From Trachythela sp. YZ-2020 (lineage: Eukaryota; Cnidaria; Anthozoa; Malacalcyonacea; Clavulariidae), in contig JADLSH010000220.1 in assembly GCA_016169945.1 (NCBI GenBank), positions 6,001,001 to 6,065,000 of the forward strand: DNA of 64,000 nt, given 5' to 3'. The translations under genes were made by a program, and so were the position numbers. Positions within the stretch are counted from its first letter, which is position 1. Every line of letters begins with the position of its first letter. A model generated the notes under the pieces. The model worked only from the letters and a program-made list of their open reading frames with translations, was not told where the DNA came from and ran no database searches. Shown one piece after another: positions 44,964-55,921 of the stretch.

Positions 44964-46499
44964 TTTGAAATAAAGTGGCTATGTACTTCATGTAACTATG
45001 CGGATTTGGATACTTTTATTTGAATAACCGCTGGCACGTACATATCGCATATTAGCGCTTTGGCATGCATTTTTGCCAAGCGTGAGCGTGGTTTACGACA
45101 CAAAAAATGGCTGTCAGTTTAGTAAAAGTATCCTAATTTAGTTCTATGTTGTTGTTTTTGTGCTTTACTCTGTATTTTTAAAGTTTTTATACTATTTGTC
45201 CGAGGCTATACGTGTTAATTTGGAGCCATTTGTCAATTTGCTGCCAACCTTAGCTAATTATTATATAGACGTCACAACCATGATCGCAAAGCCGGCCGCG
45301 CGCGTAATATAATCGAGGACTGGGCTACCTATGACTAATCTTTGTTAGTAGGCCGTAGGATGAGCATCCAAAAGATGCAATTCCGTTGCACCCCTCGTGG
45401 AACTACGTAATTTTCACATGAATCAATAGATAAAAACTTACTTTATCAGAATCCGTTGCTCCCCAAGCGAAACAGGTGCACAATTGGGAAAAAAATCCCT
45501 CCAAAGTTTGCTATTTTCGCGCTTCGAAATATTCGAACCGCCATTGTTTTGGTAGCAAATACGCATGCGCTTGTCAGCCAAACTCGCACTGCGCACGCGC
45601 AGACAGAAAAATGGATTTTCCCTGTGGGTTTTCCCCGATTTCCCCCGTAAAAACAACAAAATAAAATCACGGAATAGAGATCAAACCTTGTAATATTGAC
45701 GAATAAAACACACACATTAAATATTGTTTAAAACACATTGTACATTTTGCTTGCCCATATGCTAAATCACTTCAATTCATTGGCTGTTGTTTCAAAATAC
45801 CGTTTTAACGTTTAATTCTACTTATCAACATCCTAATTCAATACAAATTTGTGTGAGGTAAAAAACCCACCTGTATCAAATAGGACGGAGAATATATAAA
45901 TATACATACAATTCACACGATCAAGGAACAAATTAAATATTTCACTAAACTTGGCCAAACGTAAGAAACATTGTCGCGGAAATATTTGTGATTTTCAATG
46001 TTTGCTCAAATGTTTCCCTGTCTCCCACATCTGGAAACATTGGCTTTTATTGCAGAAACAAAATTTGCTTCCCAGAAAGCAAAAATATTTCCTACCAAAT
46101 TCAGAAACATTTGATGAAACACCCTTTCTCCGTTTGCCGACGCTGGTAGGACAATATGACAAACCGAAACATTGGTAAGACAAATAATATGACAAATATC
46201 TTTGCGCAACAATGTTTCCCAGTTGGTCCCGGGCTTTAAGGGATATTTATATAAACTCCTAGGAAAACCTCTAATTGAAAGAAACATGTCCCAGGCACCA
46301 ACTCGAATTCATCATAAAAAAAAGATCAATTGGGAGGAAATATAAAATCCATAATTTCATATTAATAATTTTTTACACATGTACTGTATGTTAAAAAGTT
46401 ATATCAAATTGGCATTGTGTCCGTATGAACAAACCATGCTTCGTTACAAACCATACTGGCACCACAAAGCCGAAGTCTTTCTATTTGGCCAAATGGTTT

Positions 46500-46624
46500 T
46501 ATTAGTGCCCTACCCCCGGGCTAACATTAGCTTTCAAATCCCCCACCCCAGGGAGGAGCCAAAGTGTCAAATGCCCCACGGTGGCCCGGGGGGGGATGGG
46601 CATGCTTGGATTTGACTGATGCAT
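46500..46624. repeat. GC-rich 'GGTGGCCCGGGGGG' repeat end
   Basis: CCCACGGTGGCCCGGGGGGG and the neighbouring GGATTTGACTGATGCATTAC match the right end of the GC-rich element at 53659-54567, so this is another fragment of that family, inserted at the edge of the exon-like sequence that follows. Confidence 0.6.
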
Positions 46625-47120
46625 TACAGAAGACATCATAAGACTTCTTGTACACTGATGTAGATCTTTCAGTCTCCGATTGCTTCTTTGTCTCTCTGGT
46701 GAGAAATTTTGTATAATTGCAGTAGCAAACTTTGTGATAGCGCACAGTCTTTCCCCTGGATTTGCACAAGTATCCGTTCATCATTCTTTCTCTCGGCAGC
46801 TGTACGTAGAAGGCCAGCATCAATTGTTTCTGCCAACATGAGTGGGGTTCTTCTTCTCTTCTTAGTTACCTGGTGTAAAACAAAATTATTAAACTAAATA
46901 TCTGCTAATAACAAGGTTGGATGTTTGTAGCATTAGAAACTACTTTACCCTAAATAAACTTAATTGATCACAATTCAAGATATTTTAAAACCAAACCCGA
47001 GAATGTTGTGTACATTGCGCTAGTATATACCTGTCAAAATGACCATACCTTGTCGAGTGAGAACCAAGAGGCGTCTCTTCCACAAATAATACATATCTCT
47101 GGGAGTACATGCTCGTTTCT
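46625..47120 (-). pseudogene. Fragmentary zinc-knuckle-like protein gene
   Basis: Two exon-like blocks lie on minus. Around 47120-47055, EHVLPEICIICGRDASWF with a C-x2-C pair is followed by a GT donor. Around 46870-46625, after an AG, comes LAETIDAGLLRTAAERKNDE, ILVQIQGKDC and then, in a shifted frame, RYHKVCYCNYTKFLTRE. The frame change falls between KDC and the RYHK block. The layout (Cys-pair module, then a Tyr-His-Cys block) resembles uncharacterised proteins often found in cnidarian transposons. It may be the remains of the 3.2-kb element's own gene. Confidence 0.45.
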
Positions 47121-47437
47121 TTTAGGCAGGGTCTTATTCTACGACTGATTGACGTGTAATTTTTCGCCTTGGTTCTATTGGCTATTTGGCTCCACTTCCA
47201 CATGTGGTTCTTCGGTAGAAGTTACAGTTTTAGAGCTAGTTCCTTCTCCTTTTTCTTCTTTTCTCTGTTGTCTACGGATCTTCTCTTCATCACAAAATCT
47301 CTTCGAGCATTTCATGATTGTACCATTCTATGAATTGACAGATCCGTCATCGATGTTCTCGTACGATTTCTTAGCTATTTCAGCTTGTTGACATTTAAGT
47401 TTGGCCTATTTAGACCTACACTCAAGAAATCTCTTAA

Positions 47438-48124
47438 GGTGGCTCCCTAGGGTTTTTTTCCCGAGGGTAACGTTTCTCGTATGCATGGCGGGAAATAAAA
47501 AAAAGTCGTGTGGCACTCGCGCGTGATGTCTCGAAATACGCGCGAAGACCTTGCCTTCGTTATCAATTTCACGAAATACGCGCGTGATGTCTCGCGCGAA
47601 ACTGTGAATTTTGGAAAATTTTATGACGTAACAGCTCGCAGAATCTTTCAAACATTACTTTGAATTTCTTTTATTTCCTTCGGTGAATTTTTTTTTAATT
47701 TCATATGTATAAAGACATTACTTTCGTTAATCTAAATACAAATTTTCACAAAATTAAATCGATACATTTTTTTTTAATATCAATTTTGAACCTTTTCGTA
47801 CATTACTCGAAAATGTATCGATTTAATTTTTTTTAAATACAGCAAAATAACTATTGAAACACGACTCTTTGATTTGCAAATTTTCAAAAAAATTCACCGA
47901 AGAAAATCTTCAAAATGGCAAGAAGAATAGAAAAAACGTACTTTATTGAAGACGTGCTGTTGCCATGGTAACAGAGTTTGAGCGCAAATTTACTTTTGCA
48001 AAATCTTCAAACTAATGTAACGCATGTTTGGCGAAAATTTCGTGCTCATATCACGCAAGGTAATGGTTTTGGGAGTCGTTTTATTCATCAGTGTTGTCTT
48101 GAGTAAAAACCCTAGGGAGCCACC
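47438..48124. mobile_element. TTAA-flanked MITE (GGTGGCTCCCTAGGG ends)
   Basis: GGTGGCTCCCTAGGGTTTTT is inverted at the right as AAAACCCTAGGGAGCCACC. TTAA occurs directly outside both ends (47434-47437 and 48125-48128), the target duplication of piggyBac- or Kolobok-type elements. At 687 bp it has no transposase. Confidence 0.9.
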
Positions 48125-48542
48125 TTAAGCCTTTGGCGTGTAACTTTGCAAAGTTGCTCCGTAACGCCATAAAAATGCATAAAACATGAGGATATTCGAG
48201 TTTTATAAATATCTTCAGCCATGATTGTTTTGCATAACTATTAAGCGTGTTTCCACTTCGAAGCATGTGCGTGTTTGTGCGCGTGCGCAGTGCGAGTTTT
48301 GCTGACTGCGCATGCGTATTTGCTACCAAAACAATGGCGGTTCGAATATTTCGAAGCGCGAAAATAGCAAACTTTGGAGGGATTTTTTTCCCAATTGTGC
48401 ACCTGTTTTGCTTGGGGAGCAACGGATTCTGATAAAGTAAGTTTTTATCTATTGATTCATGTGAAAATTATGTAGTTCCACGAGGGGTGCAACGGAATCC
48501 GTTTTCTAAGCATCTTTTGGATGCTCATCCTACGGCCTATAG

Positions 48543-49895
48543 GAGTGGAATGAGCGAATTATAAAAAACATGAGTAAGTAATATCAGTAAGTCTTTTTGG
48601 GACTTCAGGAAAAGCTGCGGAACAAATTTATCGTTTATACTTTATAAAAAAGGATAAATAGAGATAGATAGTCGAAAAAATATGGCAAGTTTCTTATATT
48701 AAATTGTTGATATAGCCGTAAGAATGTTGTTTTATTTACATAGATTTTCATTTTTTCACAATTAAAATATCCTATATTTTATGCTATCAAAAAGTTCCAA
48801 CTTAAAAGGAAAGCGAAATCGTTTCACGCGAGAGAATTTGTATATTTTCTACTGATTTAATTTCAAAAACTAATTTATAAAAGGCAGTTTAGTTTTATAA
48901 ACTTTTGGCAACGTTTTACTTTTAGTAAACGGTAGGTTGCATTTAAACATTAATTTGAAGCTTATAGAATGCATAAGAACATACCTACACCATATATCTC
49001 AGATTTGTATGGCTAAAACAACTAATATTTTAATTATTTTTGTAGTTTTTGTAACCTGTTGTTTTGTACAATTGTACTCCATAAAAGAAGTTTATTTTAT
49101 CGTGTTGCCATGGCTACTGTGCTTCCTCTTCTTGAAACAACATTTCAATTTTTTATTCTTTCAAAATAAATTTCCCAAAATAATATTGTTTCCTTCCACT
49201 CTTTTAATGGCAAATTTAAAAGGAAGCCACAGTGATTACGTCAGGTAAAACATTTCATTTGGCGATAGCCTTTGATTGCGTCGTGAAGAGGGTGTGAGCC
49301 AAGGATCCAATTTTGTTTTCTATGCCAAAAATTTGTTTTGAACGCAGATATCCGACTCGCCTACAACCTTTGCATGGCAGATTTTTTGATAAAAAGGATT
49401 AGCAATAGTAATGTTTTGGAATGTAATGTCTGGCAATGTTCAGCTGGGGCGAGGGGTTACTGCAAGCATGCATTTCTAGTAATAGACTGGATATAGCTTC
49501 TATACCTAAACGGGTGGGAATTTTGTTTGAGCATGCGTTGGATTTCGCGCGGTTGTTAGAAATGAGACCTGGGGCGAGTAAACTCGGCTATTGAATTTCC
49601 GAGCGATTCTTACAAGTATAGGTATCATCTCTCTTTCGAAAAAGCTCACTTCGGAAGTGAGTGAGTGCATGCGATCGGCAGCGGGCAAGCTTAGGTAATT
49701 TGTTAGAAGTATAAGCGAGTAAATTGGATATCAGCGTCAACTGTTAAGACGATATCGAGTAGACGTTATATAGTCGACATCAAAACGCAGATTCATCCCA
49801 TCATAGACTATCCAGACTATCCAGAAGACAGGGACTGGAAACGCTGGACAAAGCGCTAATGTTGCTGAAGCGACACCGTGATGCGCTTTTACACA
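48543..49895. other. No gene recognised
   Basis: AT-rich sequence with no exon chain or known domain. At 49800-49850, ATCATAGACTATCC followed by AGAAGACAGGGACTGGAAAC is repeated inverted at 51600-51645, so an unrecognised foldback or duplicated fragment spans the interval to 51.65 kb. Confidence 0.45.
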
Positions 49896-50119
49896 CGGTT
49901 TTCACTTGTTTCCATCTATCAAACTGACGTTACGCAATTTTCCCGATTTTCATATTTGTTTTTCTTGATTTTTCTTCACCAATTTGGCTAGGGTTAGATT
50001 TTGAGTTAGGGGTTAGGGTAGGTTTTAGGGTTAGGGTCAGTTACAAAGTTTTTAACTTTACTTCAAAGTTGAAAAAATTACGTAACGTCAGTTTGGTAGA
50101 TGGAAACAAGTGACGACCC
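49896..50119. mobile_element. MITE with telomere-like TTAGGG core, copy 1
   Basis: The ends CACTTGTTTCCATCTATCAA and ACTGACGTTACG are inverted at the right. The flanking 8-bp repeat is TTTACACA / TTTACACG with one mismatch. The core has GGTTAGGGTAGG and TTTTAGGGTTAGGG words. A second copy lies at 51977-52221 in the same orientation. Confidence 0.85.
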
Positions 50120-50559
50120 TTTACACGTAGCAGTTATCAGTTGCCACGGCAACCAGCCTTAATCAGAACAAAAAAAAATGTGAACCTTTTACGGCCTTTT
50201 GCTAATTTGGCCTATTTTTATCTCATCAATATTGATTTCCATTATGTGCCCTTAAGCACAGAGTTTTTACCAAGGTAAGTGAGCTTTTATTTTTCCATTT
50301 TGACTATAAATATTATTCATAATTCCAGTTTTGTCGTAGCATGTACATCAAAATGGCGCACCTAAAAAGCATCCGTGCATAAGTAGTTTCCTTTCAAACC
50401 CTGGAACTTGACGAGAAGGCTATCACTTGTCTTTTACAGCATATATTTATCATCTCATATGCAATGTTAATGCAAATAGGGTAGTTACAACTTTGTGCGA
50501 TATGCCAATCTTGTACAAACGAGGTTTTTTTACTCTTCTGTTTGCACGACTACGAGAGG

Positions 50560-51560
50560 ATCGCAACTTATGTTGTCCTCACTTCAAACCCTGTAACTTC
50601 ACTTTATATATATTTCAGGACTTAACATTTACATATTTTAAACAAGAATAAAACTGTCGATGCAACTATCGACTTTTCAAACTTTTTGATGGTTTAACAA
50701 CTAAAAAACACCATTGAATGCGTGCGTTCCCTTTTTGACTACAAAAATGTCGCCATTGTTGTTGTTTAGTGTATGCACCTACTTCAAACCCTGTAACTTC
50801 ACTTCAAATAAATTTCAAGACTTCTCATTTACATATTTTAAACAAGAATAGAAATGACGATGCAACTATCGCTTTTTCAAAGTTCTCTTGGATTAATAAA
50901 GCAAAAAATCACCTTTGAATGCATGCGTATTATTTTGAACTACAAAATAGCCGCCTTCGTTGTTGTTTCTGTGCACACTTACTTCAAACCCTGTAACTTA
51001 ATTTTAAATATATTTCAGGGTTTCTCATCTATATATATTGAACAAAAATAGAAATGTGTATGCAGCTATCGCTATTTCAAACTTCTCCTGGGTCTAACAA
51101 AACAAAAAATCACTTTCGAGTGCATGCGTATTATTTTGAAATACAAAAAGCTCGCCATTGTTGTTATTTCTGTACACACCTACTTCAAACCCTGTAACTT
51201 CACTTTAAGTATATTTCAGGGTTTCTTATCTGTATATAATGAACAAAAATATAAATGTCAATGCAGCTATCGCTTTTTTAAACTTCTATTGGCTTTAACA
51301 AAGCAAAAAATCACCTTTGAGTGCATGCGTATTATTTTGAACTAAAAAAACTAGCCATTGTTGTTGTCGCTGTACACACCTACTTCAAACCCTGTAACTT
51401 TACTTTGAATATATTTCAGGGTTTTCCATTTATATATATTGACCAAAAATATAAATGCCAATGCAGCTATCGCCTTGTCAAAGTTCTATTGGGATTAGCA
51501 AAGCCAAAAATCACCTTTGAATGCATGCGTATTATTTCGAACTACAAAAACACTCGCCAT
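50560..51560. repeat. Tandem array, ~200-bp unit, about five copies
   Basis: The phrase ACTTCAAACCCTGTAACTT recurs at about 50580, 50782, 50980, 51182 and 51380, a period of 198-202 bp. Each unit also holds AATCACCTTTGAATGCATGC and GCCATTGTTGTTGTT. The array ends in a fragment at about 51560. Short open frames here are repeat translation and no gene is inferred. Confidence 0.9.
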
Positions 51561-51976
51561 TGACGTTCTACAGGCCGTATCACGGATAGCACGCGCAAAG
51601 CAATGGCGTTTCCAGTCCCTGTCTTCTGGATAGTCTATGATCCCATCCACTCGAAGACGATTATTATTTAAAATTCGATACATGAATTTATTTCAACTCA
51701 CTATAACAAACTCATTAGCATTCTCGTGTTTTGATACCGTGATCAAACACTCAAACTCGTTTTTGAAATAGTACTTGAAATAGAATCATGCTTTCTCGGG
51801 CCCGCAGACGGTTATTTATATAGTTTGCGAGGGAGCAAATCAACGTCTGTGTTACGGAGGGCCGGAGACTAACATGGGGCATGACTACACTTCAAATCAT
51901 ACAACTTTATCCAGTTAAAAATATTTTCTATACTATTTTATTTTACAATTATTTTGTCCTTTATAGGCTGTCTTGA

Positions 51977-52221
51977 GGTTTTCACTTGTTTCCATCTATC
52001 AAACTGACGTTACGCAATTTTCCCGATTTTCATATTCGTTTATCTTGATTTTTCTTCATCACTTTGCTTAGGTTAAGTTAGGGTTAGGTTTTGGGTTAGG
52101 TTTTGGGTTAGGGTTTTGGGTAGGTTTTAGGGTTAGGGTCAGTTACAAAGTTTTTAACTTTACTTCAAAGTTGAAAAAATGATGCAACGTCAGTTTGGTA
52201 GATGGAAACAAGTGGCGACCA
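51977..52221. mobile_element. MITE with telomere-like TTAGGG core, copy 2
   Basis: Same ends as copy 1. TGTCTTGA occurs on both sides (51969-51976 and 52222-52229), an exact 8-bp TSD that fits hAT-type mobilisation. The core TTAGGG-like tract is longer than in copy 1. Confidence 0.9.
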
Positions 52222-52416
52222 TGTCTTGATGTGACTCTTTGTTTACAATAGACGCTTTGTTTACAATTCGAACTTATTTTCCGCCCAATTCCCGCGCCAA
52301 CGTAGGTTCACTAAGTTTACAAACGCGCGAAAGTGTAATTTAGTTAAACTTAAATTTAATGGATACATTTGACATTTATTTAATTAACTAGAAATACATG
52401 CATACAGAACCCCCTC

Positions 52417-53030
52417 GCAGGGACGTCGCTACTGGGGGGGTGTGGGGGGTGTTACACCCCCCCAATAATTTTAAGCGGAAAAAGTTGGTCAAACTGGAAA
52501 TATTTTGGTCAAAATAATTGGTCACTTATAAGCTGAATGTGCGAATGTATATAGTCAAAAACCAAAATACTTATTGACCAACAGGGAGCGAATTAACAGC
52601 GAATTGACATCCGGTTTAACAGTCAACATTTTCTGTTTTGTTTTGCGCATAAATACGAAAATCTAGCTAAACCAGTAAACCTCACCTTTATTCTTGATCC
52701 ACTATATCCTTGCAAGATGAAGTGCTTATCAGTCAATATAAGCTAAGTTGCTTTTCTAAGCTGAGTTCAAATAATTTGTAACAACTGCGCAGTAATTTAG
52801 TTTGGAGTAAATATGTTAAAGTCATTGAAATATTATTTTCTTAAAAAGGCTGTTTACAATTTTACGGGAACTTAAATTACCTAGCACAACCCCCCCCCCC
52901 AACAAGCATTCAGTTTCTCCTTCACGTAAGTGACGTTGTCAAAACTTAAAACTTGGTCAAAATGTTCCCCAAAACTTGGTCAAAATTTCAGGACACCCCC
53001 CCAATGTTCATGCCTTCGCGACGTCCCTGC
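52417..53030. mobile_element. MITE with GCAGGGACGTCGC ends
   Basis: GCAGGGACGTCGCTACTGGG is inverted at the right as GCGACGTCCCTGC. CCCCTC flanks both sides (52411-52416 and 53031-53036). Runs of C/G and repeated AACTTGGTCAAA/TTGGTCAAA motifs fill the subterminal zones. No gene inside. Confidence 0.85.
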
Positions 53031-53036
53031 CCCCTC

Positions 53037-53658
53037 GCCCATTTGAACCAAACAATTCATTCCCAAAAGTTATTGTAACATGAAGTCACAGAGTAGACAC
53101 TATACAGAGGTCTCACTGTGTATCAAATCCTAATGTTTTGAGCAGGTTTTTGAGCATTGTATATTTTTTATATTTTGTACAAAACATTATTTTGTTTTTA
53201 ACTATAAAATTATCAATTGCCCAACTATATAAAGTGAGTATGCTATTATGAACTCTTTTAGCTTTGATTTACTGTAACATTCAACCTTAGATGTTCACAA
53301 AACGTTTCGAAATTTTCAAAAAAATTCAACTGCTTTTCGAGCAGTATTTTTATACTTCGCACTTGCTTTTGCAATGAAGTTTTTGAGATTTAATGTTTTT
53401 TTATTTTTCTATAACATATTTGAATCAATACTAAAATATTCTTAAAGATCACTCAATGTTGTATTGACCGCACAGAATGATCTACACATTTTCAAATTCA
53501 CAAACTATACTGCATGCTATGTTAAAAAATCGGCAAAGCAAGCATGCAAAATAGACACTTGCCTGTTTAAAACGCTCCTTTTCCGGTCTTTCGACTGTTT
53601 TTCCTCTTGTGAATTTGTCCTGTAAATAATTTTCATTTATCTTGTTTTGGAGACTCTA
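53037..53658. other. No gene recognised
   Basis: AT-rich unique-looking sequence between two MITEs, with no domain or repeat of note. Confidence 0.5.
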
Positions 53659-54567
53659 ATTCCACCTGTGAAAAACCACACCCCCCCCGGGCCGACCCCC
53701 GGGCATTGACCACTTTTAGAAAGACAGTGGCTAAATTCCCACCCCGGGGAAAGGCATAGTGTGCTAAAGCCCCGCGCCCGAGAAAAAAAACGTTGGGCTA
53801 TATCCCCACCCCCGGGCTGTAGTTTGAAGTCCTGCTAATAGTAAAATTAAGAAGAGAATGCTAGTTGTACAAGAATATGAATATTTTTATAACAGTAAAG
53901 GCCCAGACACACCAGTCACACCGGACGAGATTCGACGCGACGCGATTTTTCAGGTTTTAAAAGTAAATACAACCGTCTATGGAATGAAATTTTAAAAGAT
54001 ATGCAGGCCAAATAACTCAAACTGTTATAGCGCTTTTGAATATTTGAAAAACATAAAACAGGATCAAAGTTATATGTCAGTGAAAATCGAAAAATCGCGC
54101 CGCGTTGTAGAATCGCGTTCAGTCTGTCTGGGCCTTAACTCAATAATATAGGCTCATTCACAATAGTGATTTTCTAATATAAATGTAGTTATTATAAAAT
54201 GCATACGCTCGCGGATCGAAAAGCAACAATCACTGTGTAAACGGGCCTGAAGACAAAACTACAACATATTAAACGTTATTTTTGTGACTTTTTTCGTTTT
54301 TTTACCAAAAAATTGTCTTGCTGCCATTTACACACAAAATCGACGTCTTTCCCTTTAAAATCACTCAACGATAAAAGTAAAGCATGGTCGGCAATGTGGG
54401 CCGCCATTTTTAGCTTGCATTCCCGGGGAAAAGATCCCGGGTACGAAGTTGCTAAGTCTCCACGCCCGGGCCGTACAATATTTGCGATAGCCCCACCCCC
54501 GAGATTAAAAAAAAGGGCGAATGCCCGGGGGTGGCCCGGGGGGAGGCATGGGCACAGGTGGAATTGA
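53659..54567. mobile_element. GC-rich foldback element (AATTCCACCTGTG ends)
   Basis: AATTCCACCTGTG near the left is inverted at the right as CACAGGTGGAATT, followed inward by CCCCCCCCGGGCC / GGCCCGGGGGG blocks. The middle has a CGACGCGACGCGATTTTTC / AAAATCGCGCCGCG partial inversion, so a second repeat may be nested. A related end fragment lies near 46.5 kb. Confidence 0.7.
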
Positions 54568-54733
54568 CTGATACATTAACATATAAACTTACTTACATAG
54601 AGACTTACTTATAAAATGAGTGCAAAACTATTTTTGAAAAAAGTTTGCAAAATGGAAGTCTTCTCTCGGCTTAAACTTGCGCATGTGCACAACTTACGAA
54701 AAGGTCCAGTCCAGTCCATGACAAAAAAAAATT

Positions 54734-54776
54734 AGTACCCTCGCACGGCGCTCCGCGCCGGCTCGGGGATTAAACA
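54734..54776 (-). repeat. Inverted copy of the CCCCGAGCCGG repeat
   Basis: TTAGTACCCTCGCACGGCGC with CGCGCCGGCTCGGGGATTAA is the inverse of 18494-18539. Confidence 0.75.
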
Positions 54777-54919
54777 AAACAATGGGCACACATGCATTTT
54801 CTTTTGTTAATTGTGCACTCTCTATTTTGAACTGCCAACGTAAGTAGCTTATCCGGCCTATATAGCACCGGAAGTAATTAGTATTCATACGCCTGGAAGT
54901 AAGAATAATAATGAGGTGA

Positions 54920-55040
54920 CGTAACGTAAAGCGTTGCGTAACATAAAGCGTTGCGTAACATGAAGCGTTGCGTAACATAAAGCGTTGCGTAACGTTTAAA
55001 TACTAATAGCGTTGCGTAACATAAAGCGTTGCGTAACATC
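54920..55040. repeat. 17-bp array GCGTTGCGTAACATAAA
   Basis: About six units are arranged as four in tandem and two more after a short break (TTTAAATACTAATA). It lies about 170 bp upstream of the first gene of the virus-like block. Confidence 0.9.
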
Positions 55041-55211
55041 CATACCGAGAATATAAATTGAGGATATAGATGTTATTAGGTATTGTGTTCACACAGCTTT
55101 CATAGAGAGAACATTACAGGATATATTTTGACGTCTCACAGCGTTGACAGAGAACTTTGCTCTTGCTTTGGTATATTGGGTCATTACAGGATTTATTATA
55201 GTTAAGACTGA

Positions 55212-55797
55212 ATGATGAAGTGTTTGCACGGAGAACCTGCAGCTTGTTCGACAACGAAAAATGGGTCGTTTTGGTTCTGTGGTCAAAATCCAAGTTGTAA
55301 TTTCTTTTGCTCAGAGGATGATGGTTACCTATTTGAAAAAGCCATAGCTGCCTGGAGATCTACGAAACAACCGCAGCCACAATGTGACGGACATCATAAA
55401 CTGTGGACGGACAGCAAAAATGCGTGTGGTCAAAGATTTGATGAAAGAGAGTTACGGAAGACCGTATTTTGTGTGCTCTGACAGAAAGAATCCCTGTTCA
55501 TTTTGGGTACGGGGTGATGTGTTACCGGCAACGAGACCGACTTGTCATCACAGACTCCCGTGTGCATCCCGAAAAGTCAAAAAAGAAGGTGTCAACAAGG
55601 ATCGTATGTTTTTCTGTTGTCCTAACGACAAGGAAAACTCATGTCGATATTTTGAATGGGCTCCCGAAGAAGAAGGTTTGCTGCAGCCTGTAAACTTCAC
55701 TATGCCTGGACCAGTACAAGACCGAGAAGAAGAGAACTATTTTAAAAATTGCTTTGATGATTTAACACGTAGTTTTCAGAACATGAACATTAATTAA
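55212..55797 (+). pseudogene. Multi-GRF zinc-finger protein, frameshifted
   Basis: The first part starts at ATG 55212 or 55215 and shows a GRF-type zinc module, CLHGEPAACSTTKNG then FWFCGQNPSCNFFC. After a frame change around 55400-55425 the second frame shows two further GRF-like modules (GRPYFVCSDRKNPCSFW; DRMFFCCPNDKENSCRYFEW) and an acidic tail. GRF fingers bind single-stranded or structured nucleic acid and occur in topoisomerase III, APE2/NEIL3 and in virus or transposon proteins. It is the first gene of a compact plus-strand series; an AATAAA-like ATAAATAAACA follows near 55868. A one-base-type indel separates the two frames, so this copy is probably not expressed intact. Confidence 0.7.
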
Positions 55798-55921
55798 TTT
55801 CAGAACATTAATTACAATTTTCAGAACATTATTCTGTCTATTTAGCATATGTTTGTATTTTATGGTTATAAATAAACACGTTGTTTACTTTCTGTATTCA
55901 TTCTGTCTTTGACTGTGCAGT

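Larger units (their letters stand above)
18652..45333. mobile_element. Outer element of a three-level nest, 283-bp TIRs
   Basis: The left end CATAGGTAGCCCAGTCCTCG is inverted at 45333. The TIR is 283 bp on the right (45051-45333). On the left it is split into 18652-18898 and 35509-35538 by the 16.6-kb inner element. A 7-bp direct repeat ACTAATC (18645-18651 and 45334-45340) flanks the whole unit. Its own DNA, about 10 kb after removing the insertion, carries a decayed DDE-type transposase (plus) and a second gene near the right end (minus). A 7-8-bp TSD fits hAT, P or KDZ-type elements; the transposase family decides and is not settled here. Confidence 0.85.
45349..48539. mobile_element. 3.2-kb element with TAGGCCGTAGG ends
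   Basis: TAGGCCGTAGGATGAGCATC at the left is inverted at the right end; the TIRs extend about 260 bp (to ~45610 and from ~48270). TAG flanks both ends (45346-45348 and 48540-48542), a 3-bp TSD. It inserted 15 bp outside the outer nested element. It contains gene fragments on minus, a GC-rich repeat end and a TTAA-type MITE. Its own transposase is not recognised. Confidence 0.85.

Noticed and set aside
45446..45715. Open frames on both strands in the TIR of the 3.2-kb element
   Set aside because: They are mirrored in the opposite TIR near 48.1-48.43 kb and show no domain; they reflect GC-balanced TIR sequence and not a gene.
49990..50040. True telomere or chromosome end
   Set aside because: TTAGGG-like words are short, degenerate and enclosed within a MITE with an 8-bp TSD, and repeated in a second copy.
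50560..51560. CRISPR array
   Set aside because: Period is ~200 bp with no short repeat/spacer alternation and no cas genes, and the surroundings are eukaryotic.
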